Below, one piece after another: positions 18,189-27,536 of a DNA stretch of 64,000 nucleotides. The stretch lies in contig CACKBZ010000001.1 of assembly GCA_902598525.1 (NCBI GenBank), positions 1-64,000 of the forward strand. Reading direction: 5' to 3'. The notes below the pieces were generated by a model. The model saw only the letters and a list, made by a program, of their open reading frames with translations. It was not told the DNA's origin and did no database searches. Within the stretch, counting starts at the first letter, position 1, and each line of letters starts with the position of its first letter. Source of the stretch: an uncultured Bacteroidota bacterium (lineage in GTDB: Bacteria > Bacteroidota > Bacteroidia > Flavobacteriales > Flavobacteriaceae). The position numbers were made by a program, and so were the translations under genes.

Positions 18189-19031
18189 TTATAAAAATCC
18201 AAAAAGTCTTGGAGTTTCTTTTAAATATTTTTTATAAGATTCTAAGTGTCCCCATTTTTTTTTGCCACTTTTTTCTAAAAAATTTATTCCGCTAACATAA
18301 ACTAAAAGTAAATATGTGAAAATAGGAGAAATTAGTGTAATATATTGAAACCCCTCAAGTGATGAAAAACTAATTAATGAGATTCCGAGCCACAGTATTA
18401 TTTCACCTAAATAGTTTGGATGCCTTGAGTACTTCCATAGACCACTTGAAATAAATTTATCTTTATTATCGTCATTTGCTCTAAACTTTGTTTTTTGAGA
18501 ATCAGCAATTATTTCTATAGTAAATCCAATTATAAAAATAATTATTCCAATAATTGTTGTAATAGAAAAAATTATTCCATTAGCTATACCTGTCAATGCA
18601 CAAATTGAGCAGATTGTAACCCACATTCCAGATACACTAAATGTCATAAAAAACCATGAAAAAGATTTCTTTATCTCATTAAATCTTCTGTCTTTCCCTG
18701 CTTTTTTAATCCTTAGAAATAAAAATGTTCCTAGTCTTAATGACCAAATAATTATAAAAGTTGATAATACTAGACTTCCTAAATTAATTGATTCTATATT
18801 ATTTGATTTAAAAAAAATAAAAAGAACAGACGACACGTATGATATTGTCCCAGTCAAATCAAAAAATTTCTCTGTTTGGAAAAAATATGAAGGAAGAAAA
18901 ATTAGTAGGTGGATCAGAAAGATAAATAAAACTGCATAAGTTATGTTTTGAATACCTGTCAGATTTGCGATAAATATACAGATACTGAAAGTCAAAAATG
19001 ATATTAAGAAATTTGTAAAAATATTATTCAT
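18189..19031 (-). CDS. DUF1295 / isoprenylcysteine methyltransferase-like membrane protein
   Basis: Integral membrane protein with about 7-8 helices in 280 residues. The C-terminal part has the signature SGLWKYSRHPNYLGE (near residue 200), shared by DUF1295 proteins, steroid 5-alpha-reductases and ICMT-type methyltransferases, where it contributes to cofactor binding. Whether it reduces or methylates a lipid substrate cannot be told from sequence. It converges on the outer-membrane barrel gene with a 4-bp gap. Confidence 0.85.
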   Translation of the reverse strand: MNNIFTNFLISFLTFSICIFIANLTGIQNITYAVLFIFLIHLLIFLPSYFFQTEKFFDLTGTISYVSSVLFIFFKSNNIESINLGSLVLSTFIIIWSLRLGTFLFLRIKKAGKDRRFNEIKKSFSWFFMTFSVSGMWVTICSICALTGIANGIIFSITTIIGIIIFIIGFTIEIIADSQKTKFRANDDNKDKFISSGLWKYSRHPNYLGEIILWLGISLISFSSLEGFQYITLISPIFTYLLLVYVSGINFLEKSGKKKWGHLESYKKYLKETPRLFGFL

Positions 19032-19053
19032 TTATCTAAAGTAAAAAAAATCT

Positions 19054-19061
19054 TATATTTG
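19054..19061 (+). promoter_or_regulatory. -7 promoter box of tRNA-Val
   Basis: TATATTTG lies 7 bases before the first base of mature tRNA-Val. A near-match TTTA sits 19 bases upstream where a TTTG -33 element would be expected. Confidence 0.55.
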
Positions 19062-19068
19062 CCCACCC

Positions 19069-19143
19069 GGGCGCTTAGCTCAGTTGGTTTAGAGCACTTG
19101 GTTTACACCCAAGGGGTCGGGGGTTCGAATCCCTCAGCGCCCA
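19069..19143 (+). tRNA. tRNA-Val (anticodon TAC)
   Basis: A 75-nt cloverleaf. Acceptor arms gggcgct (19069-19075) and agcgccc (19136-19142) pair fully with discriminator A at 19143. The anticodon stem is cttgg/ccaag around loop TTTACAC, giving anticodon TAC at 19104-19106 (codon GTA). The T-loop is TTCGAAT. CCA is not encoded and must be added by a nucleotidyltransferase. Confidence 0.97.
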
Positions 19144-19295
19144 CAAATTATATTCAATAATTCTTTTCAGATTTTTCTTTATCTTAAATTAAAAATGTCA
19201 AATTTTATTTTTGAAATAACTTATAATGTAATTTTCAAAAAACTTAATTGTTCCAGTTGGATTTGGAATGACAACTAATATCTAAAAAATAACTT

Positions 19296-21308
19296 ATGAA
19301 AAAATCCTTAATAATCTTATTAGTTTCAGCTAACCTATTTTCTCAGGTTTCAGACAGTTTTGAGCCTATAGATGTTTTTGATCTTGAATATGTATCTAAC
19401 ACTGAAATATCTCCTGATGGGAGTAAAGTTTTATATCAAAGAAATTTTAATGATATTATGACTGATCAAAGTTTCTCAAATATTTGGCTTATTAATTTTG
19501 ATGGTTCAGGTAACCAACCAATTACTACTGGAAACTTTAAAGATAATTCTCCTAAGTGGTCAAACAAGGGGGATAAATTTATTTTTAAGTCAAACCGAAA
19601 CGGTAAGCAACAAATCTTTCTTTATAATTTAAATAATAATTCAGTTCAAAAACTTACAAATTTTCAGTATTCAATAGGATCATTGAGATGGTCACCTGAT
19701 GATAATTATATTTTATTTTCTTCATTCATTGATGATAAGAGAGAAAAACTAATAAAGATGCCAGAAAAACCTAAAGGAGCAAAGTGGAATGATCCTCCAA
19801 TTGAAATATCTGATTTAAATTATAAATATGATAGTTCAGGATTTAGAAAACCTGGTGAAACCCAGTTTTTCACAGTTCCAGCTAACGGAGGAACTCCCAG
19901 ACAAATTAGTAATATTCCACCAGAAAAAAGATCTGGTCAAGGAGAATGGATTGATAACAACAAGATTATTTTTTCAGCTAACTTAAATGAAGACTCTGAT
20001 TATAATACCAATAACACTGAATTATACATTTTAGATATAATTTCTGGTAAGCATGAAGCAATTACAGATAGGGATGGACCTGATTTCAGTCCAAAGGTAT
20101 CAAACGACAGATCTCTGATTGCATACCTAGGATATGATGATAAGTATCTTAGCTATCAACAGAGTTCTATTTATGTTATGAGAAGGGATGGTTCAGATAA
20201 GTATAAAATTGAAATGGATCTTGATAGAAATATCTCCAATATATACTGGTCTGGAAATGATAAAAGAATATATTTCCAATATGACGATAATGGTATAACT
20301 AAAATTGGATCAACTACTTTAGATGGAAGCCAAGAAACTGTTGTAGATGAAGTTGGCGGATTATCTTTTTCAAGACCTTACAGTGGAGGGTTTTTTAGTT
20401 TGTCAAAGAATAATAGATACTCATTCACTTATGGAACTGCTTATAATCCTGCTGATTTAGCTACTGGATATAAAGGATCAAAAAGAAGAATAACCAACTT
20501 GAATAAGGATCTATTTGATTATAAAAAATTAGGTAAAGTAGAGGAAATATGGTATCAGTCATCTTATGATGGAAGAATGATTCAAGGCTGGATTGTTAAA
20601 CCACCTAATTTTGATAACTCAAAAAAATACCCTTTAATTCTTGAAATACATGGTGGGCCTCATACAAATTATGGATTTCACTTTTCATCTGAAGTCCAGC
20701 TATTTGCATCAAAAGGTTATGTTGTTCTTTATACTAATCCAAGAGGGAGTACTAGCTATGGTAAAGAGTTTGCTAATTTAATTCATCATAATTATCCTAG
20801 TGAAGATTATGATGATTTAATTTCAGGTGTAGATTATATTATAGATAAAGGATACATTGATCAAGAAAATCTTTTTGTAACTGGAGGAAGCGGTGGTGGA
20901 GTCCTTACATCATGGATTATAGGAAAAACTGATAGATTTAAAGCTGCAGTTGTAGCTAAACCAGTTATAAATTGGTACAGTTTTGTTTTGTATGCAGATA
21001 ATATTGGATATTTTTATAAATACTGGTTTGGGGATCTTCCATGGAATGATCCTGAAAGTTACCTTAAAAGATCTCCTATTAGCTATGTCGGAAATATAAA
21101 AACACCTACAATGGTTCTTACAGGAGAAAAAGATTTCAGAACCCCAATGGCTGAAAGTGAACAATTATATGCTGGATTAAAACTAAATAGAGTTGAGTCG
21201 ATGCTTGTAAGAATTCCAGATGCTAACCATGGAATTGCATCAAAGCCAAGTAATCTAATTGCTAAAGTCAATGCAATATTGTCTTGGTTTGAAAAATATA
21301 AAAAATGA
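19296..21308 (+). CDS. S9 family peptidase (prolyl oligopeptidase type)
   Basis: Secreted serine peptidase that likely cleaves short peptides in the periplasm or outside the cell. A signal peptide covers about residues 1-16 (ANLFSQ). Residues 20-400 form a beta-propeller with repeated SPDGS/SPDDN-type blades; residues 420-670 are an alpha/beta hydrolase with EIHGGPHTNYG, nucleophile S532 in GGSGGG, D613 in GEKDFRTP and H645 in DANHG. The complete triad suggests activity. It overlaps the following SDR gene by 4 bp (ATGA). The 150-bp stretch between tRNA-Val and this gene holds nothing I can identify. Confidence 0.95.
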   Translation: MKKSLIILLVSANLFSQVSDSFEPIDVFDLEYVSNTEISPDGSKVLYQRNFNDIMTDQSFSNIWLINFDGSGNQPITTGNFKDNSPKWSNKGDKFIFKSNRNGKQQIFLYNLNNNSVQKLTNFQYSIGSLRWSPDDNYILFSSFIDDKREKLIKMPEKPKGAKWNDPPIEISDLNYKYDSSGFRKPGETQFFTVPANGGTPRQISNIPPEKRSGQGEWIDNNKIIFSANLNEDSDYNTNNTELYILDIISGKHEAITDRDGPDFSPKVSNDRSLIAYLGYDDKYLSYQQSSIYVMRRDGSDKYKIEMDLDRNISNIYWSGNDKRIYFQYDDNGITKIGSTTLDGSQETVVDEVGGLSFSRPYSGGFFSLSKNNRYSFTYGTAYNPADLATGYKGSKRRITNLNKDLFDYKKLGKVEEIWYQSSYDGRMIQGWIVKPPNFDNSKKYPLILEIHGGPHTNYGFHFSSEVQLFASKGYVVLYTNPRGSTSYGKEFANLIHHNYPSEDYDDLISGVDYIIDKGYIDQENLFVTGGSGGGVLTSWIIGKTDRFKAAVVAKPVINWYSFVLYADNIGYFYKYWFGDLPWNDPESYLKRSPISYVGNIKTPTMVLTGEKDFRTPMAESEQLYAGLKLNRVESMLVRIPDANHGIASKPSNLIAKVNAILSWFEKYKK

Positions 21309-22054
21309 AAATACTTCTAACGGGTTCATCAAAAGGAATTGGATATAAAATTGCACAAGATCTTATTAAAGAGGGTCATCAAATTGTACTTCATTATAAC
21401 TCTAACAAATTACCATTAGATAAATTAAAAACTAAAAGCTCTTCAGATTTATTTATTGTAAAAGCAGATCTTTCATCTGAAGATGAAGTAAAAAATTTAG
21501 TTGAAGAAACCATAAAAAAAATAGGGTTACCTGACTCTGTAATTAATAATGCTGGTATTGCAGAATCTGCAGATATTACATTAGACTTTAATAATTGGAG
21601 TAGCATGTTTGATAAAACAATTGATGTAAATCTAAAAGCTCCATCACTCATTTTTAAAGAAATTATTAAGTATAAACGAAGTAATAAAATTAAGTCTAGA
21701 TTAAGATTTATAAATATTGCATCAAGAGCTGCTTTCAGAGGTGAGCAGCAAGACTACATTTCTTATGCATGTTCAAAGGGAGGAATTATATCCTTAACTA
21801 AAACTATGTCAAGATCCTTTGGAAAATCAGATAATGTTGTAGCAATTAGTATTGCACCTGGATTTGTTAGAACTGAAATGGCTCAAAGTTTTATAGAAAA
21901 ACACGGAGAAGATTCTGTGAAGCAAGGAATTACTCTTGATAGACTTACAGAACCAAAAGATATTTCACCAATAGTGTCATTAATAGTTTCAGGTAAAATG
22001 GATCATTCTACAGGTTCAACAATTGATGTAAATGGAGGAAGTTTCTTGAGATAA
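21305..22054 (+). CDS. SDR family oxidoreductase (FabG-like)
   Basis: NAD(P)-dependent short-chain dehydrogenase of 249 residues. The cofactor motif TGSSKGIGYKIA is at the N-terminus, NNAG near residue 80, and the catalytic Ser-Tyr-Lys set is in NIASRAAFRGEQQDYISYACSKGG. The C-terminal GSTIDVNGGSFLR is typical of FabG-type ketoreductases. It is not next to other fatty-acid genes, so a dedicated FabG role is doubtful and the substrate stays open. It is translationally coupled to the S9 peptidase. The 180-bp AT-rich gap that follows shows no structure or full promoter I can defend. Confidence 0.9.
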   Translation: MKILLTGSSKGIGYKIAQDLIKEGHQIVLHYNSNKLPLDKLKTKSSSDLFIVKADLSSEDEVKNLVEETIKKIGLPDSVINNAGIAESADITLDFNNWSSMFDKTIDVNLKAPSLIFKEIIKYKRSNKIKSRLRFINIASRAAFRGEQQDYISYACSKGGIISLTKTMSRSFGKSDNVVAISIAPGFVRTEMAQSFIEKHGEDSVKQGITLDRLTEPKDISPIVSLIVSGKMDHSTGSTIDVNGGSFLR

Positions 22055-22234
22055 ATTAAACATCAAAAAAATTATTAATAATCTAATAAAAAACAATTTG
22101 AATCATAATACTTGAATTTTATTAAATAAAAATTATCAAATTAATAATTCTGATTTCTATTTAGCACAAAAACTTTTCAATCTTACTACACTACTGCCTA
22201 TTAATTTAAGTTTATAATAAATAAACTATTTATA

Positions 22235-22933
22235 ATGAAAAAAATAATTTTAACATTAGCTATGTTACTTTTAACAATAAGTAACATTCAAGCTCAAGAG
22301 AAAAGTTACTGGGCATGTATGGCTGTAACTGTTGACAACTGGGGGCAAACTCCATTTGTTGATGCTTTAGACAACTTTATGAATTCACAAGTTGGGCAAT
22401 TAATGCCTTACACGGTTACATTATCTGAAGTTGCTTTTACAAATGGAAATGATAGCTCTACTCATCAATTATGTTTTATTGGAGAGAATGCAGCATCATT
22501 TACTACTTGGGGTTCAGGTCCACCTCCTTCAATGGAAGGTCTTGCATTATTCATGACTATTGATGAATATGTTGAATTTGACCAAATTGTTTTAGGATCA
22601 CCATTAATTTTTGATCCAACTAATCTTTCAAATGGATTTACAGTAGTCTGGGCTATGGACGTGTCGGATCCCGCTACTTATGCAAATGGATTTGTAGAAT
22701 TCAATAACTCAACAACAGGAACATTTGAACTTCATGAAGCTATTATTGGAGCTAAGGATGGTGTAACACACTATTTTGTTGCAAGGCAAAGTGATCTAGG
22801 AGCTTGGCTTGAAGCAAGAGAGGGTGTTTTTGCATCTGGAGCTGTTGAGCAATTTCAATCAGTTATCTCTGGAAGTGCAGATATTCTCTTTAATGTAGGG
22901 TTCAACCTAATTAAATCATATAATACAGACTAA
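22235..22933 (+). CDS. Secreted protein of unknown function, first of a tandem paralogous pair
   Basis: A 232-residue exported protein with a clear signal peptide (cleavage near NIQAQ, residue 21). I recognise no named family. Each half carries a similar pattern: a W followed by hydrophobic strands, then a T/S-H-Y/Q motif (SSTHQLCFIG and GVTHYFVARQ) and an aromatic helix. This suggests two tandem ferredoxin-like or dimeric alpha/beta-barrel domains. The next gene encodes a protein of the same length with matching motifs. It stands alone between an AT-rich gap and a strong terminator, so it is probably a monocistronic unit. Confidence 0.8.
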   Translation: MKKIILTLAMLLLTISNIQAQEKSYWACMAVTVDNWGQTPFVDALDNFMNSQVGQLMPYTVTLSEVAFTNGNDSSTHQLCFIGENAASFTTWGSGPPPSMEGLALFMTIDEYVEFDQIVLGSPLIFDPTNLSNGFTVVWAMDVSDPATYANGFVEFNNSTTGTFELHEAIIGAKDGVTHYFVARQSDLGAWLEAREGVFASGAVEQFQSVISGSADILFNVGFNLIKSYNTD

Positions 22934-22941
22934 TTTTATTT

Positions 22942-22968
22942 AAGGCCCTTTTTTAAGGGCTTTTTTTT
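22942..22968 (+). terminator. Intrinsic terminator after first secreted paralogue
   Basis: Stem AAGGCCCTT / AAGGGCTTT (9 bp with one G-U) around a TTTT loop, followed by a T-run through 22968. It starts 9 bp after the stop codon. Confidence 0.9.
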
Positions 22969-22999
22969 ATATTAGAGATAAATCTAAAATCAATTTAAA

Positions 23000-23698
23000 A
23001 TGAAACAATTTTTAACAATTTTAATAACCCTTTTTTCACTAACAATAACTTTTGGACAAGACCAAATAACTTGGAATGAAGTTGGAGTTGTGGCTAAAGA
23101 GGGATATGCAAATAACATTATCCAAACAATGGATAATTTTTATGGAAATATTGAGATGCCAGAGGGCGTATCAGTTTCTTTAACTGCTGTTTACCACAGT
23201 GATGAAAATCATAAAGCTACTCATTACTTAAATTTTGCGGGGACTATAGAAGGACTTGTAGAACTTAGACAATTAAGATCAGGTCCTGACTACAGTGAGT
23301 ATACCTCAGAGTTTAGTAAATATGGTAAGACTATTTCAAATTCTCATGGTAAAACCTTTATAAGAATTCCTGGATCTGAAGGAGACGAAGCAACTTTTGC
23401 TCAAGTATGGGAATGGAGAGTAGAAGATCAAGGAGCATTTGTTGAAGAATTCAATAAAATGATTAAAGTATGGAAACCAGAGGGTTATTTATCACTTGGT
23501 GGAATTTTTGGTGGTCAAAGTATTGAAGGTGAATCTCATTATATCTACACTACATATAATACATATGAAGAAATGCTAAGCTTTGGACCAAAAACTCCCA
23601 GAGAGCAGAAAGCATTTGAAGATTTCATTAAAAATACTGATCCAATTTCTGAATTTAAGGGTACCTATAGTGTTGTAAATGTACAAACATGGAACTAA
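23000..23698 (+). CDS. Secreted protein of unknown function, second of the tandem paralogous pair
   Basis: A 232-residue exported protein with a signal peptide ending near ITFGQ (residue 20). Compared by eye with its upstream neighbour it has the same length and the same order of landmarks: W near the mature N-terminus, DNF, HKATHYLNFAG against STHQLCFIG, SGP, VWEWRVED against VWAMDVSD, and ESHYIYTTYN against THYFVARQSD. Overall identity is low, so the duplication is old. The two halves also resemble each other. It has its own terminator. Function unknown. Confidence 0.8.
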   Translation: MKQFLTILITLFSLTITFGQDQITWNEVGVVAKEGYANNIIQTMDNFYGNIEMPEGVSVSLTAVYHSDENHKATHYLNFAGTIEGLVELRQLRSGPDYSEYTSEFSKYGKTISNSHGKTFIRIPGSEGDEATFAQVWEWRVEDQGAFVEEFNKMIKVWKPEGYLSLGGIFGGQSIEGESHYIYTTYNTYEEMLSFGPKTPREQKAFEDFIKNTDPISEFKGTYSVVNVQTWN

Positions 23699-23721
23699 AA
23701 TAAATTTTAGAATTGTGAAAT

Positions 23722-23748
23722 AACCCTCCATTGGAGGGTTTTTTTTTA
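23722..23748 (+). terminator. Intrinsic terminator between secreted paralogue and glpK
   Basis: Stem AACCCTCC / GGAGGGTT (8 bp) around an ATT loop, with T continuing to 23747. It separates the secreted protein gene from the glycerol operon, whose first ATG is only 24 bp further on. Confidence 0.9.
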
Positions 23749-23771
23749 AATTGCATTTAAATCATTTTAAA

Positions 23772-25262
23772 ATGGAAAAAAAATATGTTTTATCAATAGA
23801 TGCTGGAACAACAAGCTCAAGAGCAATACTTTTTAATAAAAATGCAGAGGTAGTAGAAATAGCTCAATATGAGTTCAATCAATTTTTTCCAAAAGAAGGA
23901 TGGGTAGAACATGATCCAGTCGAAATATGGAATACGCAGATAAAAGCTATAAAAGATGTTATAAATAATTCAAAAATTGACCCTAATGAAATAGACTCAA
24001 TCGGTATAACAAATCAGAGAGAGACAACAATCATATGGAATAAGGAAACAGGTAAACCAGTATATAATGCAATTGTTTGGCAGGATAGGAGGACTGCTAA
24101 TTTTTGTGATGAATTAATTGATAAAAATATGGGTTCTCTAATTCAACAAAAAACGGGTCTTGTAATTGATGCTTATTTTTCAGGAACAAAAATAAAATGG
24201 ATACTAGAAAATAATAATGATCTAATAGAGTTAGTAAGAGATAATAAATTATTATTTGGAACTGTAGATACATGGTTAATATGGAAGCTTACAAATGGAA
24301 AGTATCATATTACTGATCCATCAAATGCAAGTAGAACAATGCTATATAACATAAAAGAAGATAAATGGGATGAGGATTTACTTAAATTAATAAACATTCC
24401 AGAAAAAATATTACCTAACGTTGTAGATTCATCTTCGGTTTCTGCTAATCTTGATAAAGAAATTCTAGGAGTTGAAATTCCAATTTCTGGTATTGCAGGT
24501 GATCAACAAGCAGCCTTATTTGGTCAATTATGTATAAACAAAGGGGATATCAAAAATACCTATGGAACTGGTTGTTTTTGTATGATGAATACAGGTGAAA
24601 GTTTTGTAATGTCAAAAAATAAAATGCTCTCAACAATTGCATGGAGAATTAATGGTAAACTTACTTATGCGCTAGAGGGTAGTGTTTTTGTTGCGGGTGC
24701 ATTAATTCAATGGCTAAGAGATAAACTTGGAATCATAAAATCATCTCCAGAAGTTGAAGAACTTGCTAAAACAGTAGGTGATAATGGAGGGTTAACTTTT
24801 GTCCCTGCATTGTCTGGTCTTGCAGCACCATATTGGGATCCTTATGTTCAGGGAACAATTTTTGGAATAACAAGAGGTACTGAAAATGGCCATATTGCTA
24901 GAGCAGCCTTGGAGTCAATTGCTTTGAGAACAAGAGACATAGTCATTGAAATGGAAAAAGATGCTGGTATAAAATTTACAGATTTAAAAGTTGATGGTGG
25001 TGCAAGTAATAATAATTTATTGATGCAAATACAAGCAAATTTATTGAGTACAAATGTTGTTAGACCAAAAACAACAGAAACTACTGCTTTAGGTGTAGCT
25101 TTTTTAGCTGGCCTAGCAACAGGTTTTTGGAATGATATATCCAGTATAGAAAAACTATGGACTCAAGATATGTCATTTAAACCAGAAAAAGATTTTAAAA
25201 CTAAAGTCATCATAGACCTTTGGCAAAAAAGAATTAATAGACTTCTTAAGTTAAATGAATAG
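23772..25262 (+). CDS. glpK: Glycerol kinase
   Basis: Phosphorylates glycerol to glycerol 3-phosphate. FGGY-family kinase of 496 residues with N-terminal phosphate motif SIDAGTTSSRAI, the glycerol-binding segment GITNQRETTIIWNKETG and AIVWQDRRT, GDQQAALFGQ in the second domain and DGGASNN near the C-terminus. I start at the ATG at 23772; an upstream TTG at 23751 would begin right beside the terminator and adds residues outside the family. It overlaps glpD by 8 bp, beginning the operon glpK-glpD-glpF-SDR-GDPD. Confidence 0.97.
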   Translation: MEKKYVLSIDAGTTSSRAILFNKNAEVVEIAQYEFNQFFPKEGWVEHDPVEIWNTQIKAIKDVINNSKIDPNEIDSIGITNQRETTIIWNKETGKPVYNAIVWQDRRTANFCDELIDKNMGSLIQQKTGLVIDAYFSGTKIKWILENNNDLIELVRDNKLLFGTVDTWLIWKLTNGKYHITDPSNASRTMLYNIKEDKWDEDLLKLINIPEKILPNVVDSSSVSANLDKEILGVEIPISGIAGDQQAALFGQLCINKGDIKNTYGTGCFCMMNTGESFVMSKNKMLSTIAWRINGKLTYALEGSVFVAGALIQWLRDKLGIIKSSPEVEELAKTVGDNGGLTFVPALSGLAAPYWDPYVQGTIFGITRGTENGHIARAALESIALRTRDIVIEMEKDAGIKFTDLKVDGGASNNNLLMQIQANLLSTNVVRPKTTETTALGVAFLAGLATGFWNDISSIEKLWTQDMSFKPEKDFKTKVIIDLWQKRINRLLKLNE

Positions 25263-26802
25263 ATCAGATTCTTTAGTTAATCTCAATAAAGTTGATCAAT
25301 GGGATATAATAGTAATTGGTGGTGGAGCCTCTGGCTTAGGTATTGCTGTTGATGCCTCTAAGAGAGGATATAAAACTTTACTTTTAGAGAAATATGACTT
25401 TGGGAAAGGTACTTCATCAAGAAGTACAAAACTTATTCATGGAGGTGTTAGATATCTACAAAATGGTGATATAACACTTGTAATTGAGTCTCTAAAGGAG
25501 AGGGGAATATTAAAGAGGAATGCCCCTCATCTTGTTCGTGACCTAAGTTTTGTTATACCCTCCTATGACTGGTGGTCTAGCCCATTCTATGGTATTGGGA
25601 TGAAAATTTATGATATGATGGCAGGAAACCTTGGTTTAGGAAAATCAATAATGATTTCTAAAAAAGAAACTATTAAATTAATTCCAAACGTAAATAAAAA
25701 AGGATTAAGAGGAGGTGTAATATATCATGATGGTCAATTTGATGATTCAAGAATGGCAATGACACTAGCACTAACTGCAGACTCAAAAAAAACTACTTTA
25801 TTAAATTACTGTAGTGTTGAAAATCTTTTAAAGGATCAGGATGAAGTCATCGGGGTAAAATTTCATGACAATATAAACTTTAAAAAATATGAGGCTAGAA
25901 GTAAAGTTGTAATTAATGCTACTGGTGTATTTGCAGAAGATATTATCAGGATGGATCAACCAGATATTGATAAAATGATTCAACCAAGTCAAGGTGTTCA
26001 TATAGTACTCGAAAAAAAATTCTTAAAAAGTAAACATGCAATATTAATTCCTCAAACTTCTGATGGTAGAGTTTTATTTGCAGTGCCATGGAAAAACTAT
26101 GTTGTTGTAGGCACAACAGATACGCAGGTAAAAAAAGCAAGTGATGAACCTAAACCGCTTAAAGATGAAATTGAGTTTATATTAAATAACGCTAGTAAAT
26201 ATATGTCTTTAAAGCCGAAAATGACTGATATAAAGTCAGTGTTTGCAGGCTTAAGACCTTTGGCGGCGACATCAAATAAAAAATCTACTAAGGAGGTTTC
26301 AAGAAGTCATAAAATTGATATTGCACCTTCTGGATTAATCAGTGTCCTGGGTGGTAAGTGGACAACCTATAGAAAAATTGCAGAAGATGCTATTGATTCT
26401 GCAATCTCTATAAACAAACTAAAGAAGAAAAAGTGTAAGACCGAAAAAACTAAGCTTTTTGGATTTAAGAAAAGAGTTGAGTGGTCTGATCCAATGCATA
26501 TATATGGCTCACTAAAGAGTAAAGTAGAGTCACTTGGTGGAAGTACTGATAATACCTCTCTTTCTGACAAGATCTTCATAACAAATAACATTATTAAGTG
26601 GTCAATTATTCATGAAATGGCGATGACACTTGAAGATATTTTGGCAAGGAGAACAAGGTGTATTTTTCTAGATGCAGAGGAATCCAAAAGAATTGCTCCA
26701 ATGGTTGCAAAGAAAATGGCTGAAATCTTAGAAAAGGATCAAAAGTGGATTGACAAAGAATTAAAAAATTTTAATAAATTAATTAAAAATTATATAGTAT
26801 GA
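25255..26802 (+). CDS. glpD: Aerobic glycerol-3-phosphate dehydrogenase
   Basis: FAD enzyme at the inner membrane oxidising glycerol 3-phosphate to dihydroxyacetone phosphate and feeding electrons to quinone. The dinucleotide motif VIGGGASGLGIAVDA is near residue 20, followed by the family hallmark GTSSRSTKLIHGGVRYL, and by the GLRPLAA and GGKWTTYR segments in the C-terminal half. Length 515 is typical. Its stop overlaps the glpF ATG (ATGA). Confidence 0.96.
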   Translation: MNRSDSLVNLNKVDQWDIIVIGGGASGLGIAVDASKRGYKTLLLEKYDFGKGTSSRSTKLIHGGVRYLQNGDITLVIESLKERGILKRNAPHLVRDLSFVIPSYDWWSSPFYGIGMKIYDMMAGNLGLGKSIMISKKETIKLIPNVNKKGLRGGVIYHDGQFDDSRMAMTLALTADSKKTTLLNYCSVENLLKDQDEVIGVKFHDNINFKKYEARSKVVINATGVFAEDIIRMDQPDIDKMIQPSQGVHIVLEKKFLKSKHAILIPQTSDGRVLFAVPWKNYVVVGTTDTQVKKASDEPKPLKDEIEFILNNASKYMSLKPKMTDIKSVFAGLRPLAATSNKKSTKEVSRSHKIDIAPSGLISVLGGKWTTYRKIAEDAIDSAISINKLKKKKCKTEKTKLFGFKKRVEWSDPMHIYGSLKSKVESLGGSTDNTSLSDKIFITNNIIKWSIIHEMAMTLEDILARRTRCIFLDAEESKRIAPMVAKKMAEILEKDQKWIDKELKNFNKLIKNYIV

Positions 26803-27536
26803 TAAGTCCTTATATAGCTGAGTTTGTTGGAACCTCAATTCTACTTCTTTTAGGATCTGGTATTGTAGCAAATGTCAGCCTATCAAAAACCAAAGGTTTT
26901 GAAGAAACACCTTTGATAACAATTACAACAGCTTGGGGTTTTGCTGTTTTTGTTGCAGCATATATCACAGGTCAATTTAGTGGAGCACATCTCAATCCTG
27001 CAGTTACTATTGGTCTCTTTGTTGCCGGTAAATTTTCTTCTGAGTTAGTTGTTGGATACATTCTAGCTCAAATACTAGGTGCTATGTTAGGTAGCTGGTT
27101 AACATACATATTCTATATTGACCACTACAGAGCAACAAAAAATGAAGCTGCAGTAATGGGTTCATTTTGTACATCTCCAGCAATTAGAAATTTTAAAAAT
27201 AATTTTTTTAGTGAATTTCTTGCAACATTCATGCTAATATTTGGAATACTATATATAGTTGAACCAAATATAATAGTTCAGGGATTAGAAGTAAATTTTG
27301 GAATTGGGTCACTTGGTGCACTTCCTGTAGGTATACTTGTTTGGGTGATAGGTTTAAGTCTTGGAGGTACAACTGGATATGCGATTAATCCAGCGAGAGA
27401 TCTAGGACCTAGAATTGTTTATCAGTTAATACCTAGAAAAAATAAAATTTCAGATTGGGCTTATAGTTGGATTCCAGTTTTAGGTCCTTCATTAGGTGCT
27501 GTTGCAGCAGGTTTATTATTCGTATACTTTAGTTAA
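26799..27536 (+). CDS. glpF: Glycerol uptake facilitator (aquaglyceroporin)
   Basis: MIP-family channel with six membrane helices and two half-helices. Both NPA boxes are present: HLNPAVT at residues 64-70 and INPARD at 196-201. The aspartate after the second NPA box is a marker of glycerol channels rather than pure water channels, which agrees with the operon. At 245 residues it is complete. The SDR gene begins at the very next base after its stop. Confidence 0.96.
   Translation: MISPYIAEFVGTSILLLLGSGIVANVSLSKTKGFEETPLITITTAWGFAVFVAAYITGQFSGAHLNPAVTIGLFVAGKFSSELVVGYILAQILGAMLGSWLTYIFYIDHYRATKNEAAVMGSFCTSPAIRNFKNNFFSEFLATFMLIFGILYIVEPNIIVQGLEVNFGIGSLGALPVGILVWVIGLSLGGTTGYAINPARDLGPRIVYQLIPRKNKISDWAYSWIPVLGPSLGAVAAGLLFVYFS

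Noticed and set aside
19195-19278. 27-codon frame upstream of the S9 peptidase gene
   Set aside because: No signal, repeat, codon bias or regulatory structure; length is expected by chance.
22055-22234. 180-bp gap before the first secreted paralogue as a possible RNA gene or promoter
   Set aside because: A TTTG occurs at 22097 but no TAnnTTTG follows at the right distance, and no stable hairpin is apparent; only an unresolved AT-rich region remains.
23722-23771. Terminator just before glpK as a glycerol attenuator
   Set aside because: It follows the secreted protein stop by 23 bp and no leader ORF or alternative pairing is visible, so a simple terminator is the better reading.
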